From NCBI GenBank assembly GCA_963780805.1, contig CAWADP010000025.1, positions 310,001 to 374,000 of the forward strand: DNA of 64,000 nt, written 5' to 3'. Each line of letters opens with the position of its first letter. Positions within the stretch are counted from its first letter, which is position 1. A program made the translations under genes and the position numbers. Positions 1 to 9,032 of the stretch are shown one piece after another. The DNA comes from JASHVB01 sp963780805 (GTDB lineage: Bacteria; Pseudomonadota; Alphaproteobacteria; Acetobacterales; Acetobacteraceae). A model generated the notes under the pieces. It saw nothing but the letters and a program-made list of their open reading frames with translations. It had not been told where the DNA came from and did not search any database.

Positions 1-1
1 A

Positions 2-2002
2 GACCTCGGCGATTCCCGCTTGAATCTGACAGTGCTCGAGTTCTTCAACCGTACCCTGATCGCAACCCTGCATGGTCAGCCGGCCAGTTTCGTGAACGCG
101 CCATTCTTCTATCCATGGCCTCGCGTGACGAATTTCGCCGACACATTGTGGGGCGATGCGGAGGTTTATGCGGTCTTCCGTGCCCTCGGCCTGGGTCAAC
201 TTGCCTCCTTCCGCGCCTGGTTCGTTGCCGCTTCCGTTCTGACCTATGTTGCCGCCTTCATCAGCTTTCGCCAGTTCGGTCTCCGGGCCTGGGGTGCCGC
301 CGCCGGAGCATTCCTGTTCACCTTCTGCCTGCCAATGGCCGCGCAGTTCAATCACGTGCAGCTTGTCTATCGGCTTTGGATTCCGCCGGCGGTCCTTGCC
401 CTCCACCGGTTCCTCACCCGGCAGAGCGTGCGTGCCGGTGCCGCCTGCGTATTGTTCCTTGGTCTTCAACTCGCAGTCAGCATCTACCTGGGCCTGTTCC
501 TTTGCCTGCTGCTTGCCGCGTATGCCCTGGCGCTTTGCCTGGTGGCGCGGCACCACGTCTTTTCACTCCGCTGGACCGCACTTCGTGCCGCCAGTACCGC
601 GGAACTTGTCATGGCCGGCGCTATGCTAATCGCGGGTCTCGCCGTGATTGCCGTCGTTGCCATTCCCTATCGCGAAGTGCAGGCAATGTACGGGTTCGTG
701 CGGCCGTGGCCGGATGTGGCGAGTCAATTGCCGCATCTCGGGTCCTATCTGCTGACCGGAATTTCATTCCTGTGGCCTGATCTGACCGGCACGTTGCGTT
801 ATGCGCTGGTATGGGAGCAGCAGTTGTTTCCAGGAGCGGCGTCGGTCGTGGCGGTGGGGTGGTTTGCCGTCTCGCGACGGGCACGGCTGCACCAGCCGCT
901 TGCCGCACCGATGCTTATGGCGGCGGCGATCGTTGTGGCCATCACTCTGAACCTCCATGGCCACACGCTCTATCGCCTGATCTATCAGCTTCCTGGATTC
1001 GTTGCCATCCGCGAGGTTGCCCGGGTCATTCTCGTGGTGATGCTGCCGGTGGCAGTCTTGTTCGGTCTGCTCATCGACGATCTCGCTGACACGGCGAGGC
1101 GCGGACCCATCCGCTACGCGATGGCGGTGGCCCTGTCGGCGCTGCTCGTCGCGGAATGCTCGCTGATCCGCGTCCCTGCCTCAGCTCCGCAGGACTGGCG
1201 CGCACGCACCGCGGCGCTTGAAGCGGAGTTGCCCAAGCCGCCCCCGCCGCATGCCATTCTTGCCGTTGCAACGCCGCCCGGGTCGGCGGTGGGGTTCTGG
1301 CCGTGGGTCATTGTCCAAACCGATGCCCAGCTTGTTGCCATCAGTCTCGGTATCCCAACTCTGAACGGGTATTCCGGCAACCTGCCAAACGGATGGAAAA
1401 CGATGTCAATGTGCGCCGACGTCGCCCACGACATCCGCGCGGGGAGGCATTTCCGGGCGGAGCACGGGCTGCCGGCCGAGACTATCTCCCCCGACCAGTT
1501 GGTGCTTGTGGGGTTCGGCACCTGCGGTCTCGCAGGACTGGGCGATGATGCACCCCTCGCTCTTGGCCACACCTACCACTTCGCGCCAGGGGCGGCCGGC
1601 AACGCGTTCCCGGGCGGCGGCTTCTCCGATCCGGAGAGTTGGGGGCGCTGGACTGACGGCAAGAATGCGTTCCTGTACTTTTCGCTGGCGAAGGCACCAC
1701 ATGGGCCGGTTACCCTCGTCGTTGACGCCACGTCGCTATCTCCTGCGCCGGACCAGAAGCAGGTAGTGACCGTCCTCGCGAACAATCGAGGCTGCGGTCC
1801 CCTGGTCGTGACACAAACGGCGCCTCGGGCCGAGGTTGTGTGTCCCGACGGCGCACTGCATGGCGGCAACAACGTACTGCGCCTGCGCATCGCGGCCCCA
1901 ACGCGTCCAAGGGATCTCGGAATCAACGACAATTCCCGCCGTCTCGGTGTGGGTTTAAGGGCACTGGTTCTGCAAGTGGCAACGGACGGCCCAGGCAAGT
2001 AG
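2..2002 (+). CDS. Large polytopic membrane protein, GT-C/YfhO-like, 5' partial
   Basis: The reading frame is open from the first bases, and the residues before the first possible start (TTG at 20) read GDSRLNL, which resembles the N-terminal loop of GT-C-type glycosyltransferases, so the true start probably lies upstream of the window. At least ten hydrophobic segments fill the first 360 residues (for example the Leu/Ala-rich stretches around residues 70-180 and 260-370). A soluble, presumably periplasmic, domain of about 280 residues follows. This layout matches large membrane glycosyltransferases or YfhO-like proteins acting on lipid-linked sugars in the inner membrane. That assignment rests on topology, not on a motif I can prove. 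No partner gene is visible, because the next gene is housekeeping RNase J. Confidence 0.6.
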   Translation, partial: DLGDSRLNLTVLEFFNRTLIATLHGQPASFVNAPFFYPWPRVTNFADTLWGDAEVYAVFRALGLGQLASFRAWFVAASVLTYVAAFISFRQFGLRAWGAAAGAFLFTFCLPMAAQFNHVQLVYRLWIPPAVLALHRFLTRQSVRAGAACVLFLGLQLAVSIYLGLFLCLLLAAYALALCLVARHHVFSLRWTALRAASTAELVMAGAMLIAGLAVIAVVAIPYREVQAMYGFVRPWPDVASQLPHLGSYLLTGISFLWPDLTGTLRYALVWEQQLFPGAASVVAVGWFAVSRRARLHQPLAAPMLMAAAIVVAITLNLHGHTLYRLIYQLPGFVAIREVARVILVVMLPVAVLFGLLIDDLADTARRGPIRYAMAVALSALLVAECSLIRVPASAPQDWRARTAALEAELPKPPPPHAILAVATPPGSAVGFWPWVIVQTDAQLVAISLGIPTLNGYSGNLPNGWKTMSMCADVAHDIRAGRHFRAEHGLPAETISPDQLVLVGFGTCGLAGLGDDAPLALGHTYHFAPGAAGNAFPGGGFSDPESWGRWTDGKNAFLYFSLAKAPHGPVTLVVDATSLSPAPDQKQVVTVLANNRGCGPLVVTQTAPRAEVVCPDGALHGGNNVLRLRIAAPTRPRDLGINDNSRRLGVGLRALVLQVATDGPGK

Positions 2003-2041
2003 CCCAGGGGAGTGGTCCAGGGGCATAGCCCAGGGGAGTGG
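2000..2041 (+). repeat. Short direct repeat after the membrane-protein gene
   Basis: The 16-base word tagcccaggggagtgg occurs twice, at 2000 and 2026 (period 26). The first copy overlaps the stop codon of the upstream gene. It looks like a small tandem duplication. The rest of the gap up to 2231 shows no gene. Confidence 0.55.
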
Positions 2042-2231
2042 CAGGGTTGTTAGCGACTGTCGGCGGCAGCACCTGCGGCCACCGGTTGCAAAGCGCCCCT
2101 GCAATGCACGACGGGACCGGTAATTCTTGGCCTCGTTCCGGCCGCCCATCCGCCCTATATCAGGCACAGACGCCTCCGCAGGAGGCCCGCCCACCCCAAC
2201 TGACCACCGCATGAGGTAATAACAACCCTAA

Positions 2232-3878
2232 ATGGACACAGAACCAGGCGACCTGGCCTTCCTGCCACTCGGCGGGACGGGCGAGATCGGCATGAACCTC
2301 AACCTCTACCGTTGCGACGGCAGATGGTTGGCGGTCGATTGCGGCATCGGCTTCGGCGGTGCCCAATACCCAGAAGTCGAGATCATGACCCCCGACCCGG
2401 GCTTCATCGCGGACCGCCGCGATCGGCTGCTGGGCCTGGTGATCACTCACGCGCATGAGGACCACATCGGCGCGGTTGCGCATCTGTGGCCGCAACTGCG
2501 CTGCCCGGTCTATGCCACCCCCTTCGCCGCCGCGGTGCTGCGCCGCAAGCTGGCGGAAGTGCAGTTGGTGCCTCAGGTGAAGGTCCACATCGTGCCGCCC
2601 GGCGGCAGCATCAGCCTGCCGCCTTTCGAGATGCGCTTCATCCGCATGGCGCACTCCATCCCCGAATCCCAGGCGCTGGCCATCGACACGCCCTATGGCC
2701 TGCTGCTGCACACTGGCGACTGGAAGATGGACCCGCAACCGCTGGTCGGCCCGCCCACGGATGAGGCCGCCCTCGCCGAACTTGGTCAGCGCGGCGTGCT
2801 GGCCATGATCTGCGATTCCACCAACGCCATGGTGGAAGGCCACTCCGGTAGTGAGCAGGAAGTGCGCCAGAGCCTGGGCGCCCTGATCCGCAACCTGCGC
2901 GGCCGTGTCGCCGTGACCTGCTTCGCCAGTAACGTCGCCCGCGTGGAGACCGTCGCGCACGCCGCCCGTGAGTCCGGCCGCAGCGTCGCCGTCGTCGGCC
3001 GCAGCCTGCGCAACCTGGACGCCGCGGCGCGGGAATGCGGCTACCTGCGGGGTATCCCTCCGTTCCTCGGCGAGGACGACATCGCCGACGTCCCCGACGA
3101 CCGGATCCTGATCCTGATCACCGGCAGCCAGGGCGAGCCGCGCAGCGCCCTGGCCCGCGTCGCGATGGACACCCACCCGCGCGTCGCCCTGGGTGAGGGC
3201 GACACGGTGTTGTTCTCCTCGCGCGTCATCCCCGGCAACGAGCGCGCCATCGGCACGGTGCAGGACAACCTGGTGCGGCGTGGCGTGAACCTGATGACCG
3301 ACGCGGACCACCTGGTGCATGTGTCCGGCCATCCGGCGCGGGACGAGTTGCGCCGGATGTACCGGCTGGTGAAGCCCCGCTACAGCGTGCCGGTGCATGG
3401 CGAGTGGCGCCACCTCTCCGCCCACGCCGGCCTGGCGCGGGAGGCCGGCGCCACGCCCGTGCTGATCGAGGACGGCGACATCCTCAACCTGGCGCCCGGC
3501 CGTGTGGAGGTGGTGGACAGTGCCCCGGTCGGCCGGCTGGTGCCGGATGGTGGGCGGCTGGTACCGCTGTCGGGCGGCGTGATGTCGGCCCGCCGCCGCA
3601 TGCTGTTCAATGGCGTGGTGCTCGCCAGCGTCGCGGTGGACGAAGCCGGCCGCCTGTGCGGTCAGCCCCGCGTCAGCGCCCCCGGCCTGCTGGACCAGGA
3701 CGACGCCGAACTCGACCGCGTTTCCGGCGAGTTCGCCGAGGCCCTGGCCGACCTTCCCGCCCCGATCCGCCGCGACGACGCCGCGCTGACCGACGCCGCC
3801 CGCGCTGCCTTGCGCCGCGCCCTCGGCCGCCGCTTGCAGAAGCGCCCCCTCGTCGATGTGCACTTGCTGCGTGTCTGA
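2232..3878 (+). CDS. rnj: Ribonuclease J
   Basis: A 548-residue metallo-beta-lactamase/beta-CASP RNase of the usual RNase J length. It degrades and matures RNA with 5' exonuclease and endonuclease activity, using two zinc ions. The metal-binding motif HAHEDH is at residues 73-78, a further His at 141 (MAHS) and an Asp at 163 (TGDWK). The beta-CASP segment carries ITGSQGEP, and the late His motif HVSGH lies near 360. The N-terminal LPLGGTGEIGMN is typical of the family. The gene starts at ATG 2232. In alphaproteobacteria rnj is often followed by a DUF1467 gene, as happens here after a short remnant. Confidence 0.95.
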   Translation: MDTEPGDLAFLPLGGTGEIGMNLNLYRCDGRWLAVDCGIGFGGAQYPEVEIMTPDPGFIADRRDRLLGLVITHAHEDHIGAVAHLWPQLRCPVYATPFAAAVLRRKLAEVQLVPQVKVHIVPPGGSISLPPFEMRFIRMAHSIPESQALAIDTPYGLLLHTGDWKMDPQPLVGPPTDEAALAELGQRGVLAMICDSTNAMVEGHSGSEQEVRQSLGALIRNLRGRVAVTCFASNVARVETVAHAARESGRSVAVVGRSLRNLDAAARECGYLRGIPPFLGEDDIADVPDDRILILITGSQGEPRSALARVAMDTHPRVALGEGDTVLFSSRVIPGNERAIGTVQDNLVRRGVNLMTDADHLVHVSGHPARDELRRMYRLVKPRYSVPVHGEWRHLSAHAGLAREAGATPVLIEDGDILNLAPGRVEVVDSAPVGRLVPDGGRLVPLSGGVMSARRRMLFNGVVLASVAVDEAGRLCGQPRVSAPGLLDQDDAELDRVSGEFAEALADLPAPIRRDDAALTDAARAALRRALGRRLQKRPLVDVHLLRV

Positions 3879-4088
3879 GCGCCCCCGACGCTGCGGTCGT
3901 TCTATATCCAGCACACCGCCGCGTTCGGGGTCACCTACGGCCCACTCGGCGCGGTCGCCGCGGTGATGCTGTGGTTCTTCATCACCGCATATGCGGTGAT
4001 GCTCGGAGCCGGGTTGAACGCTCGGCTCGAGCGCTTCTCTGCCGCCGAGCGCGAGCAGCAGACGCATTTAATAACGCAGCAGGTATGA
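3879..4088 (+). pseudogene. YihY/BrkB family C-terminal remnant
   Basis: Directly after the RNase J stop codon, and in the same frame, about 65 codons encode a sequence like the C-terminus of YihY/virulence factor BrkB membrane proteins (TYGPLGAVAAVMLWFF, then LGAGLNARLE), ending at TGA 4086-4088. There is no start codon and the roughly 230 residues that should precede it are absent. It is therefore a gene fragment, left by deletion or recombination at the rnj 3' end. YihY proteins are inner-membrane proteins of unclear function, once misnamed RNase BN. Confidence 0.75.
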
Positions 4089-4099
4089 GTTGAGTTGCC

Positions 4100-4360
4100 A
4101 TGGGTTGGTTCACAGGCTGTGTGGTTTATCTGCTGATCTGGTGGACGGTGCTGTTTGCCGTGTTACCGATCGGCGCGCGGCCGGCCGCAAACCCCGATCC
4201 GCGAGTTGGTTGGAGCGGCGCGCCAGAGCATCCGCGTATGCTGATGAAGGTCATCGTCACCAGCCTGGTCGCGGCGGTGATCTGGCTGGGCGCCGATCTG
4301 CTGATCAGCAGCGACTACGTGAGCTTCCGTCATGGCATTTTTGCCGCACCGCGGGACTGA
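4100..4360 (+). CDS. DUF1467 family small membrane protein
   Basis: An 86-residue protein with two transmembrane segments (about residues 5-25 and 50-70). Between them is the conserved P-I-G-(A/V)-R-P loop (LPIGARPAANPDP), characteristic of DUF1467. Members are widespread in alphaproteobacteria, commonly next to rnj, and have no assigned function. The ATG at 4100 follows the YihY remnant by 11 bases. Confidence 0.85.
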   Translation: MGWFTGCVVYLLIWWTVLFAVLPIGARPAANPDPRVGWSGAPEHPRMLMKVIVTSLVAAVIWLGADLLISSDYVSFRHGIFAAPRD

Positions 4361-4446
4361 TAACCAGCCCGCATAAAGATTGACACTCGGCCCGCGCCCG
4401 CTGCCCCCCGTGTCATGGGCCGCGCCTGGCGCGGCCACCCACGTCT

Positions 4447-4730
4447 GTGCGCCAGGCATGGCGCTGATCTTGGAGGTGCAAGTCCTCTACCGGCCGATGG
4501 CCGGAACCGTTAGCCAAGGGCAACTGCGTCATCGTGAGGTGGGGTGGAGAGGAAGCCGGAGGCAAAACTCGGAGCTGACGAACGGACATCAGATACCAGG
4601 CCGGTGCGGTGGGGTAACCCGGCAGAGGACGGGGACGCCCAAAGGCCGATCGGACACGCGCACAGGTAAATCCGGCGGCGATCGAGGGAAAGATCAGTGG
4701 ATCAGTGTCTTATAACGATACCCGTCGTCT
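4447..4730 (+). mobile_element. Group II intron fragment (5' ribozyme domain I)
   Basis: The sequence starts with the GTGCG-type 5' boundary at 4447. It continues with blocks typical of bacterial group II intron domain I: cttggaggtgcaagtcctc, then ccgttagccaagggcaac, catcgtgaggtgg, ggaagccggaggcaaaac and tgacgaacggacatcag. No reverse transcriptase/maturase ORF follows, and I do not recognise a domain V hairpin, so the element is truncated and should not be mobile. The right edge is approximate. The remaining bases up to cydD at 4903 contain no gene I can support. Confidence 0.7.
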
Positions 4731-4902
4731 AAATCGCTGTCTCTCGGCGACGAATGCTCAAGTGTCAAAATGCGCGATGGCCGAGAACAGCGACCAGCCC
4801 TGCCATCCGCCGATGCCCGTGTCTCCGCCCTGTCCTGCGCCCCTCGGCAGCTTGCCACGTTTTAACGCTCGCGCCCTGTCCATGATAAAGCCGCTGGGTT
4901 AA

Positions 4903-6600
4903 GTGCAGCGCGACATGGAAGCGGCGCAGAGCAAGAAGGCTGCCCGCGCATGGTTGCGCGGAGAGCAACGGGCTGGCAGCAAGGCGGCCCGGCCGGTACT
5001 GGCCCTCAGCTTGCTCGGCACGATCCTGGCGATCGGCCAGGCTTGGTGCGCGGCATTCTTGCTGGCCGACGCGTTGACGCATCGCTCCACGGGCCCGCTG
5101 CCGCTGCTGGCCGGCTTCGCGATTGCGGCGCTGCTGCGCGCGGGCCTTGCCTACACCACCGAGGCCGCCGCCTTCAACGCCGGCGCCGCCTCCCGCCGCC
5201 GGCTCCGTACCGACGCGCTGACCCGCCTGCTGCATGCCGGTCCCGCCCTGCTGCGCGGGCAGCATTCCGGCGACCTGGCCGCCATCGTCGTGGACCGGGT
5301 GGAGGCACTGCATGGGCTCTACGCAAGCTGGATCCCTGCTTCCAGCTTCGCCATCGCCGGGCCGATCCTGGTTTTGCTCGCGGCCCTGTGGGCCAACCCG
5401 TTCGCCGCGCTGGTGCTGCTGCTGGCGGGGCTGCTCGTGCCAATCGGCATGGCGCTCGCCGGCATCGGCGCCGCCACGGCCAGCCGCAGCCAGTTCCTGG
5501 CGCTGACCCGGCTGCAGGCGCGCTTCCTGGATCGGGTGCGCGGCATCGCCACCATCGTCCTGCTGGGCCGCGCCGAATCCGAAGCGCGGGCGTTGGCCGC
5601 CGCCGCCGGCGAACTCAGCACCCGCACCATGCGCGTGCTGCGTGTGGCGTTCCTGTCCTCCGCCACACTGGACCTTGCCGCCGCCGCCGCGCTGGTCGTG
5701 CTGGCGATCCGCTACGGCGTGGCGCTGGTTGCCGGCAACCTCGCCGCGCCCGGCCTGGCGTTATTCTGCCTGCTGCTGGTGCCCGAGTTCTTCGCCCCGC
5801 TGCGCACCTTCTCCGCCGCCTACCAGGACCGGCTGCACGCCACTGGCGCGGCCGAATCGCTTATAGCGCTGCCGCCCGCCGCGCCGCCCGCCCCCGCCCG
5901 CGAGGTCCGCACAGTCGCCGCCCAGGGCGTGACCGTCGCCTTCGAGAACGTCCGCCTGACCTGGGATCCGGCGCGCGGGCCGGCGCTCGACGGCCTGTCC
6001 TTCCGCATTCCCGCCGGCGAGACGCTGGTGCTGGCCGGCCCCTCCGGCGCGGGCAAGTCCTCTTGCATCGAGATCATGCTCGGCTTCGTCCACCCCGACA
6101 GTGGCCGGGTGACGATCAATGGCGCGGACATCACCGACCTGGTGCCGCAGGCGCTGTCCCGCCTGACCGCCTGGATCGGCCAGCGCCCGGTACTGTTCTC
6201 CGGCACCATCCGCGACAATATCCGCTTCGGCCGTCCGGAGGCCACCGACGAGGAAGTGGAAGAAGCCGCCCGCGCCGCCCGTGTGGCCGAGTTCGCCGCC
6301 GCCCTGCCCTGCGGGTTGGACACCAGCGTGGGCGAGGGCGGCTATGGCGTGTCCGGCGGCCAGGCGCAGCGCGTGGCGATTGCCCGCGCGTTCCTGAAGA
6401 ACGCCCCCCTGTTGCTGTTGGACGAACCGACCGCGCACCTGGACCCGGCGACCGAGGCCGAGGTGCTGGAGAGCCTGCGCCGCCTCGCGCTGGGCCGCAC
6501 GGTGCTGCTCGCCAGCCACTCGGCTGCGGCGCACGGGTTCGGCGGGCGGCGGCTGGACATCAGGGCCGGGCAGGCGGTGGCGGCGCGCGGGGCGGCGTAA
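4903..6600 (+). CDS. cydD: ABC transporter CydD-type (thiol reductant exporter subunit)
   Basis: A 565-residue fused permease-ATPase half-transporter. Six hydrophobic segments occupy residues 30-310. The nucleotide-binding domain has Walker A GPSGAGKSS at 379-387, signature VSGGQ at 483-487 and Walker B LLLLDEPT ending near 509. CydD pairs with CydC to export cysteine/glutathione to the periplasm, needed for cytochrome bd assembly. The start is GTG 4903; ATG 4915 is an in-frame alternative. No cydC follows, since the next gene is on the other strand, and no cytochrome bd genes are in the window. A different half-transporter function therefore cannot be excluded. Confidence 0.8.
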   Translation: MQRDMEAAQSKKAARAWLRGEQRAGSKAARPVLALSLLGTILAIGQAWCAAFLLADALTHRSTGPLPLLAGFAIAALLRAGLAYTTEAAAFNAGAASRRRLRTDALTRLLHAGPALLRGQHSGDLAAIVVDRVEALHGLYASWIPASSFAIAGPILVLLAALWANPFAALVLLLAGLLVPIGMALAGIGAATASRSQFLALTRLQARFLDRVRGIATIVLLGRAESEARALAAAAGELSTRTMRVLRVAFLSSATLDLAAAAALVVLAIRYGVALVAGNLAAPGLALFCLLLVPEFFAPLRTFSAAYQDRLHATGAAESLIALPPAAPPAPAREVRTVAAQGVTVAFENVRLTWDPARGPALDGLSFRIPAGETLVLAGPSGAGKSSCIEIMLGFVHPDSGRVTINGADITDLVPQALSRLTAWIGQRPVLFSGTIRDNIRFGRPEATDEEVEEAARAARVAEFAAALPCGLDTSVGEGGYGVSGGQAQRVAIARAFLKNAPLLLLDEPTAHLDPATEAEVLESLRRLALGRTVLLASHSAAAHGFGGRRLDIRAGQAVAARGAA

Positions 6601-6624
6601 TGCCAGGCGGCGGGAGATTTCCAC

Positions 6625-6915
6625 CTACTCGGGGGGCGCTCCTGGCGGCTCACCGCGTGATGGGCGCCGCAGCAAGGTGACAGAAATGAACGCGCCCAGC
6701 CATGACCCCGCAGCAGCGAATCCGACATACATCCAATTTTGAGTGTAATTGATTACCGCATAGGACGACAGGATGTACCACACGCTGCTCCACGTAGCAG
6801 CGGGCAACCGCCGCTTTGCCGCTACCGCTGACGTAAACATGACATACACCGCATCGGTCGCCGCGGTTGCAAGCAGGACGCCACCACCGACAAGTGGATT
6901 GATCATAAGAGTCAT
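6625..6915 (-). CDS. Small membrane protein of unknown function
   Basis: From ATG 6915 (MTLMINP) the ORF gives about 96 residues. There are three hydrophobic stretches: near residues 4-25 (LVGGGVLLATAATDAVYVMF), 40-58 and 62-80. The tail is polar and Pro/Arg-rich. The frame is open further upstream to 6978, but that extension is polar and unlikely to be translated. I do not recognise the family. The gene is convergent with cydD, with the stop codons 25 bases apart. Confidence 0.55.
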   Translation of the reverse strand: MTLMINPLVGGGVLLATAATDAVYVMFTSAVAAKRRLPAATWSSVWYILSSYAVINYTQNWMYVGFAAAGSWLGAFISVTLLRRPSRGEPPGAPPE

Positions 6916-6978
6916 TGTCGTTGCCCCAATTTGAGTTGGATCGTTGGATTTGGCTCCGTTTTCGACATTGTAGGCCAA

Positions 6979-7345
6979 TATCCTGGATGGTTACCCCGGC
7001 CGTGGCTCCCGGGGGGCTCCCGGAGGCGGCCTCCGCCCGCCTTGAGCGCGAAGTGGCCTGATCCAGCCAATCGGATCGTGCTTACCTGCGCCGCGGGTCC
7101 CTGATTGCGTTGGATCCTAGGCTGCCGGATTTTTTATCCCATCCATCATGCCTCAATCAGGGCGCAAGGGCATCAGTTGAAAGCGGCTGAATACGCTGTC
7201 GGCGGCCAGCGTCCGGCACCCACCCGAGAGGCACAATCGCCGGGCTTAGTGAACAACGCGCGTCGGGGCGAAAGCGGGCATTGACGAACGTCGATGTCGG
7301 TAGCCTGCTGGCCACGTTGGAGACCATCCAAGGTCTGGGGAGGGC
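6979..7345. other. Intergenic stretch without recognisable gene
   Basis: These bases separate a minus-strand small gene from a plus-strand hydrolase, so promoters in both directions are expected. I see only GC-rich sequence with a duplicated word (ggctcccgg around 7003 and 7014) and no convincing ORF on either strand. Confidence 0.4.
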
Positions 7346-8569
7346 ATGGTGAAGGTTTGCAGCGGCCTGGTCGCATTGTCTGTCGCAATTGGCATGACGT
7401 TCCTCGCGGCCCCCCGAGTGCGGGCGGAGGCAAGCCGGACCGCGCGGATCCAGGCGGCCCTGGAGACATGGGTCGCGGAACGGGCGGTGCCGGAAAAGAT
7501 CACCGGGGTTGCCGCTTACATCAGCTTCGGCGACCCTGGCCCGGCGATCGAGGCGTTCGCCGGCAAAGTCGGCGCCGCTCCGCGGGATCCCCCGGTACGC
7601 CAGAGCACACTGTTCCAGATGGGCAGCACGTCGAAGTCGTTTACTGTCGCCGTTATCTTGAAACTGGAGGCTGCCGGCGCACTGTCCCTCGACGACACGA
7701 TCGGCAAGTGGCTCCCGCAATACCCGGCTTGGAAGGACGTGAGCATCCGGCGACTGCTCAACATGACGAGCGGTATACCAAACTACTCCGAGGCGGAACC
7801 CATCTCGCGTGCTTGGGTCAGCGAACCGAGCCGCGACTTCACCGCGTCGGAATTGGTGCAGATCGCCTACCCAACTGGCACGAACGACCTGCCGCATAGC
7901 AGCGGGTACCACTATTCCAACACCAATTATATCCTCGCCGGCATGATCGCCGCGAGGGCCGCTGGTCGGTCCTACCGCGATCTCGTGCATGAGATGGTGA
8001 TCGATGCGTTCCAGCTGGACAGCACGTTCTACGAGAACGGGGCCTACCCCCCGGCCGTCACGGAGCGTCTGGCGCATGGCTACTTCAACAACCCCGCTTG
8101 CGCGGACTATCAGCCGAAATGCAAGAAGTCCTGGAATTTGCCGATGATGGGTCGTGACGTCCATGACATGAGCACCTCATGGGCGCAGGCCGCGGGAGGC
8201 GCGATCGCCAGCGCGCGCGATGTTGATCGTTGGATGCGGGCGGTGTTCGAGGGACATGTGGTTCCCCCAAAGCAACAGGCCGAATGGATGGCGCTGGTGT
8301 CAACCAAGACCGGCGAGCCGATCACGGATGTTTCGACCGGCGATCCGCGTGGGTTTTCTCTCGGCCTGGCCAAGGGAATTCTTGGATCGGTTGGGGCGCA
8401 ATGGTTCTACCAGGGCGAGACCCTGGGCTATCGGACGCTGTATGTCTGGTTCGAAAAGGAGAACTTGATGATCACGCTCCAGACAAATTCGCAGCCCGCG
8501 GGAGATGCGGACAAGCTTAATGCACTGCTGGAGACGATCCATCAGATCGTGGAGATCCAGGCGAAGTAG
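7346..8569 (+). CDS. Secreted serine hydrolase, class C beta-lactamase/PBP-like
   Basis: A 407-residue protein with an N-terminal signal peptide (hydrophobic core at 8-22, likely cleavage after RVRA near residue 27). The family nucleophile motif SxxK is S94-T-S-K97, and the second motif Y-x-N is Y190-S-N192. The third box is degenerate (YQGETLGY near 355 instead of KTG/HTG), as often seen in esterase or peptidase members. This is the beta-lactamase-related serine hydrolase fold (Pfam Beta-lactamase). A periplasmic esterase, D-aminopeptidase or carboxypeptidase is more likely than true drug resistance. It stands alone. Confidence 0.8.
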   Translation: MVKVCSGLVALSVAIGMTFLAAPRVRAEASRTARIQAALETWVAERAVPEKITGVAAYISFGDPGPAIEAFAGKVGAAPRDPPVRQSTLFQMGSTSKSFTVAVILKLEAAGALSLDDTIGKWLPQYPAWKDVSIRRLLNMTSGIPNYSEAEPISRAWVSEPSRDFTASELVQIAYPTGTNDLPHSSGYHYSNTNYILAGMIAARAAGRSYRDLVHEMVIDAFQLDSTFYENGAYPPAVTERLAHGYFNNPACADYQPKCKKSWNLPMMGRDVHDMSTSWAQAAGGAIASARDVDRWMRAVFEGHVVPPKQQAEWMALVSTKTGEPITDVSTGDPRGFSLGLAKGILGSVGAQWFYQGETLGYRTLYVWFEKENLMITLQTNSQPAGDADKLNALLETIHQIVEIQAK

Positions 8570-9030
8570 GACTCTGATAGTGTTCTGATAGCACTGGCTT
8601 GGGTCTGCACCCAAAAGCGGTCGTTTGACGGCTGCGGCCAGGTGAATCGCCGTTCGGAAACCGGCCGTTTGATTGTAGTAGCGCGTTGTGATGCGGCGGT
8701 CGTCCCTGGCCGGTAGACCTTCGCGGTAGAAACGCGAATTGAGCCGCCAGTGGCGCCGCGTCTCGCTATGCCTAAGCTCCGCGTGACCGATCCGGACAGT
8801 CAAGCGCGGCCTTCCCCGCAACGCCTGGTGCAGCCGGAACAGCCATATGTCCACCACGAAACCAACGGTACCGCTCCGTGGCTTCGTGCCTTCGTGGTGA
8901 AATCGCCTGCGCAGCGACCCCCGCCGGCAGCGGGAGGCCGGGTGCGCCATGGCGTCCCGCTTTCAACGGCCGCTGCGCCCCCTCGCAATGACAGCGCCCA
9001 CGCCGTGACTAATGCTAGTCACAGTGGGCG
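8570..9030. other. Intergenic region with remnants and repeats
   Basis: No intact gene is visible. Around 8600-8760, the minus strand reads a stretch (RRITTRYYNQTAGFRTA) loosely like the C-terminal GFR motif of formylglycine-generating-enzyme proteins, but there is no start or upstream domain. Around 8863-8900 short direct repeats of ttcgtg occur, and half of a dispersed tcgcaatgac repeat is at 8983. Confidence 0.35.
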
Positions 9031-9032
9031 CT
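8993..9032 (-). terminator. Stem-loop at the 3' end of the dioxygenase gene
   Basis: The arms agcgcccac (8993) and gtgggcgct (ending 9032) are perfectly complementary, and an inner gtgact/agtcac pair extends the stem. The structure overlaps the stop codon of the minus-strand dioxygenase. No T-run follows, so termination is only inferred. Confidence 0.5.

Noticed and set aside
2160..4067. 635-codon open frame on the minus strand over rnj
   Set aside because: Its protein is a His/Gln/Arg-rich shadow of the RNase J reading frame, with no domain motif.
8600..8760. Formylglycine-generating-enzyme-like remnant on the minus strand
   Set aside because: Only a short RYYN...GFR-type patch is visible; too little to call a pseudogene.
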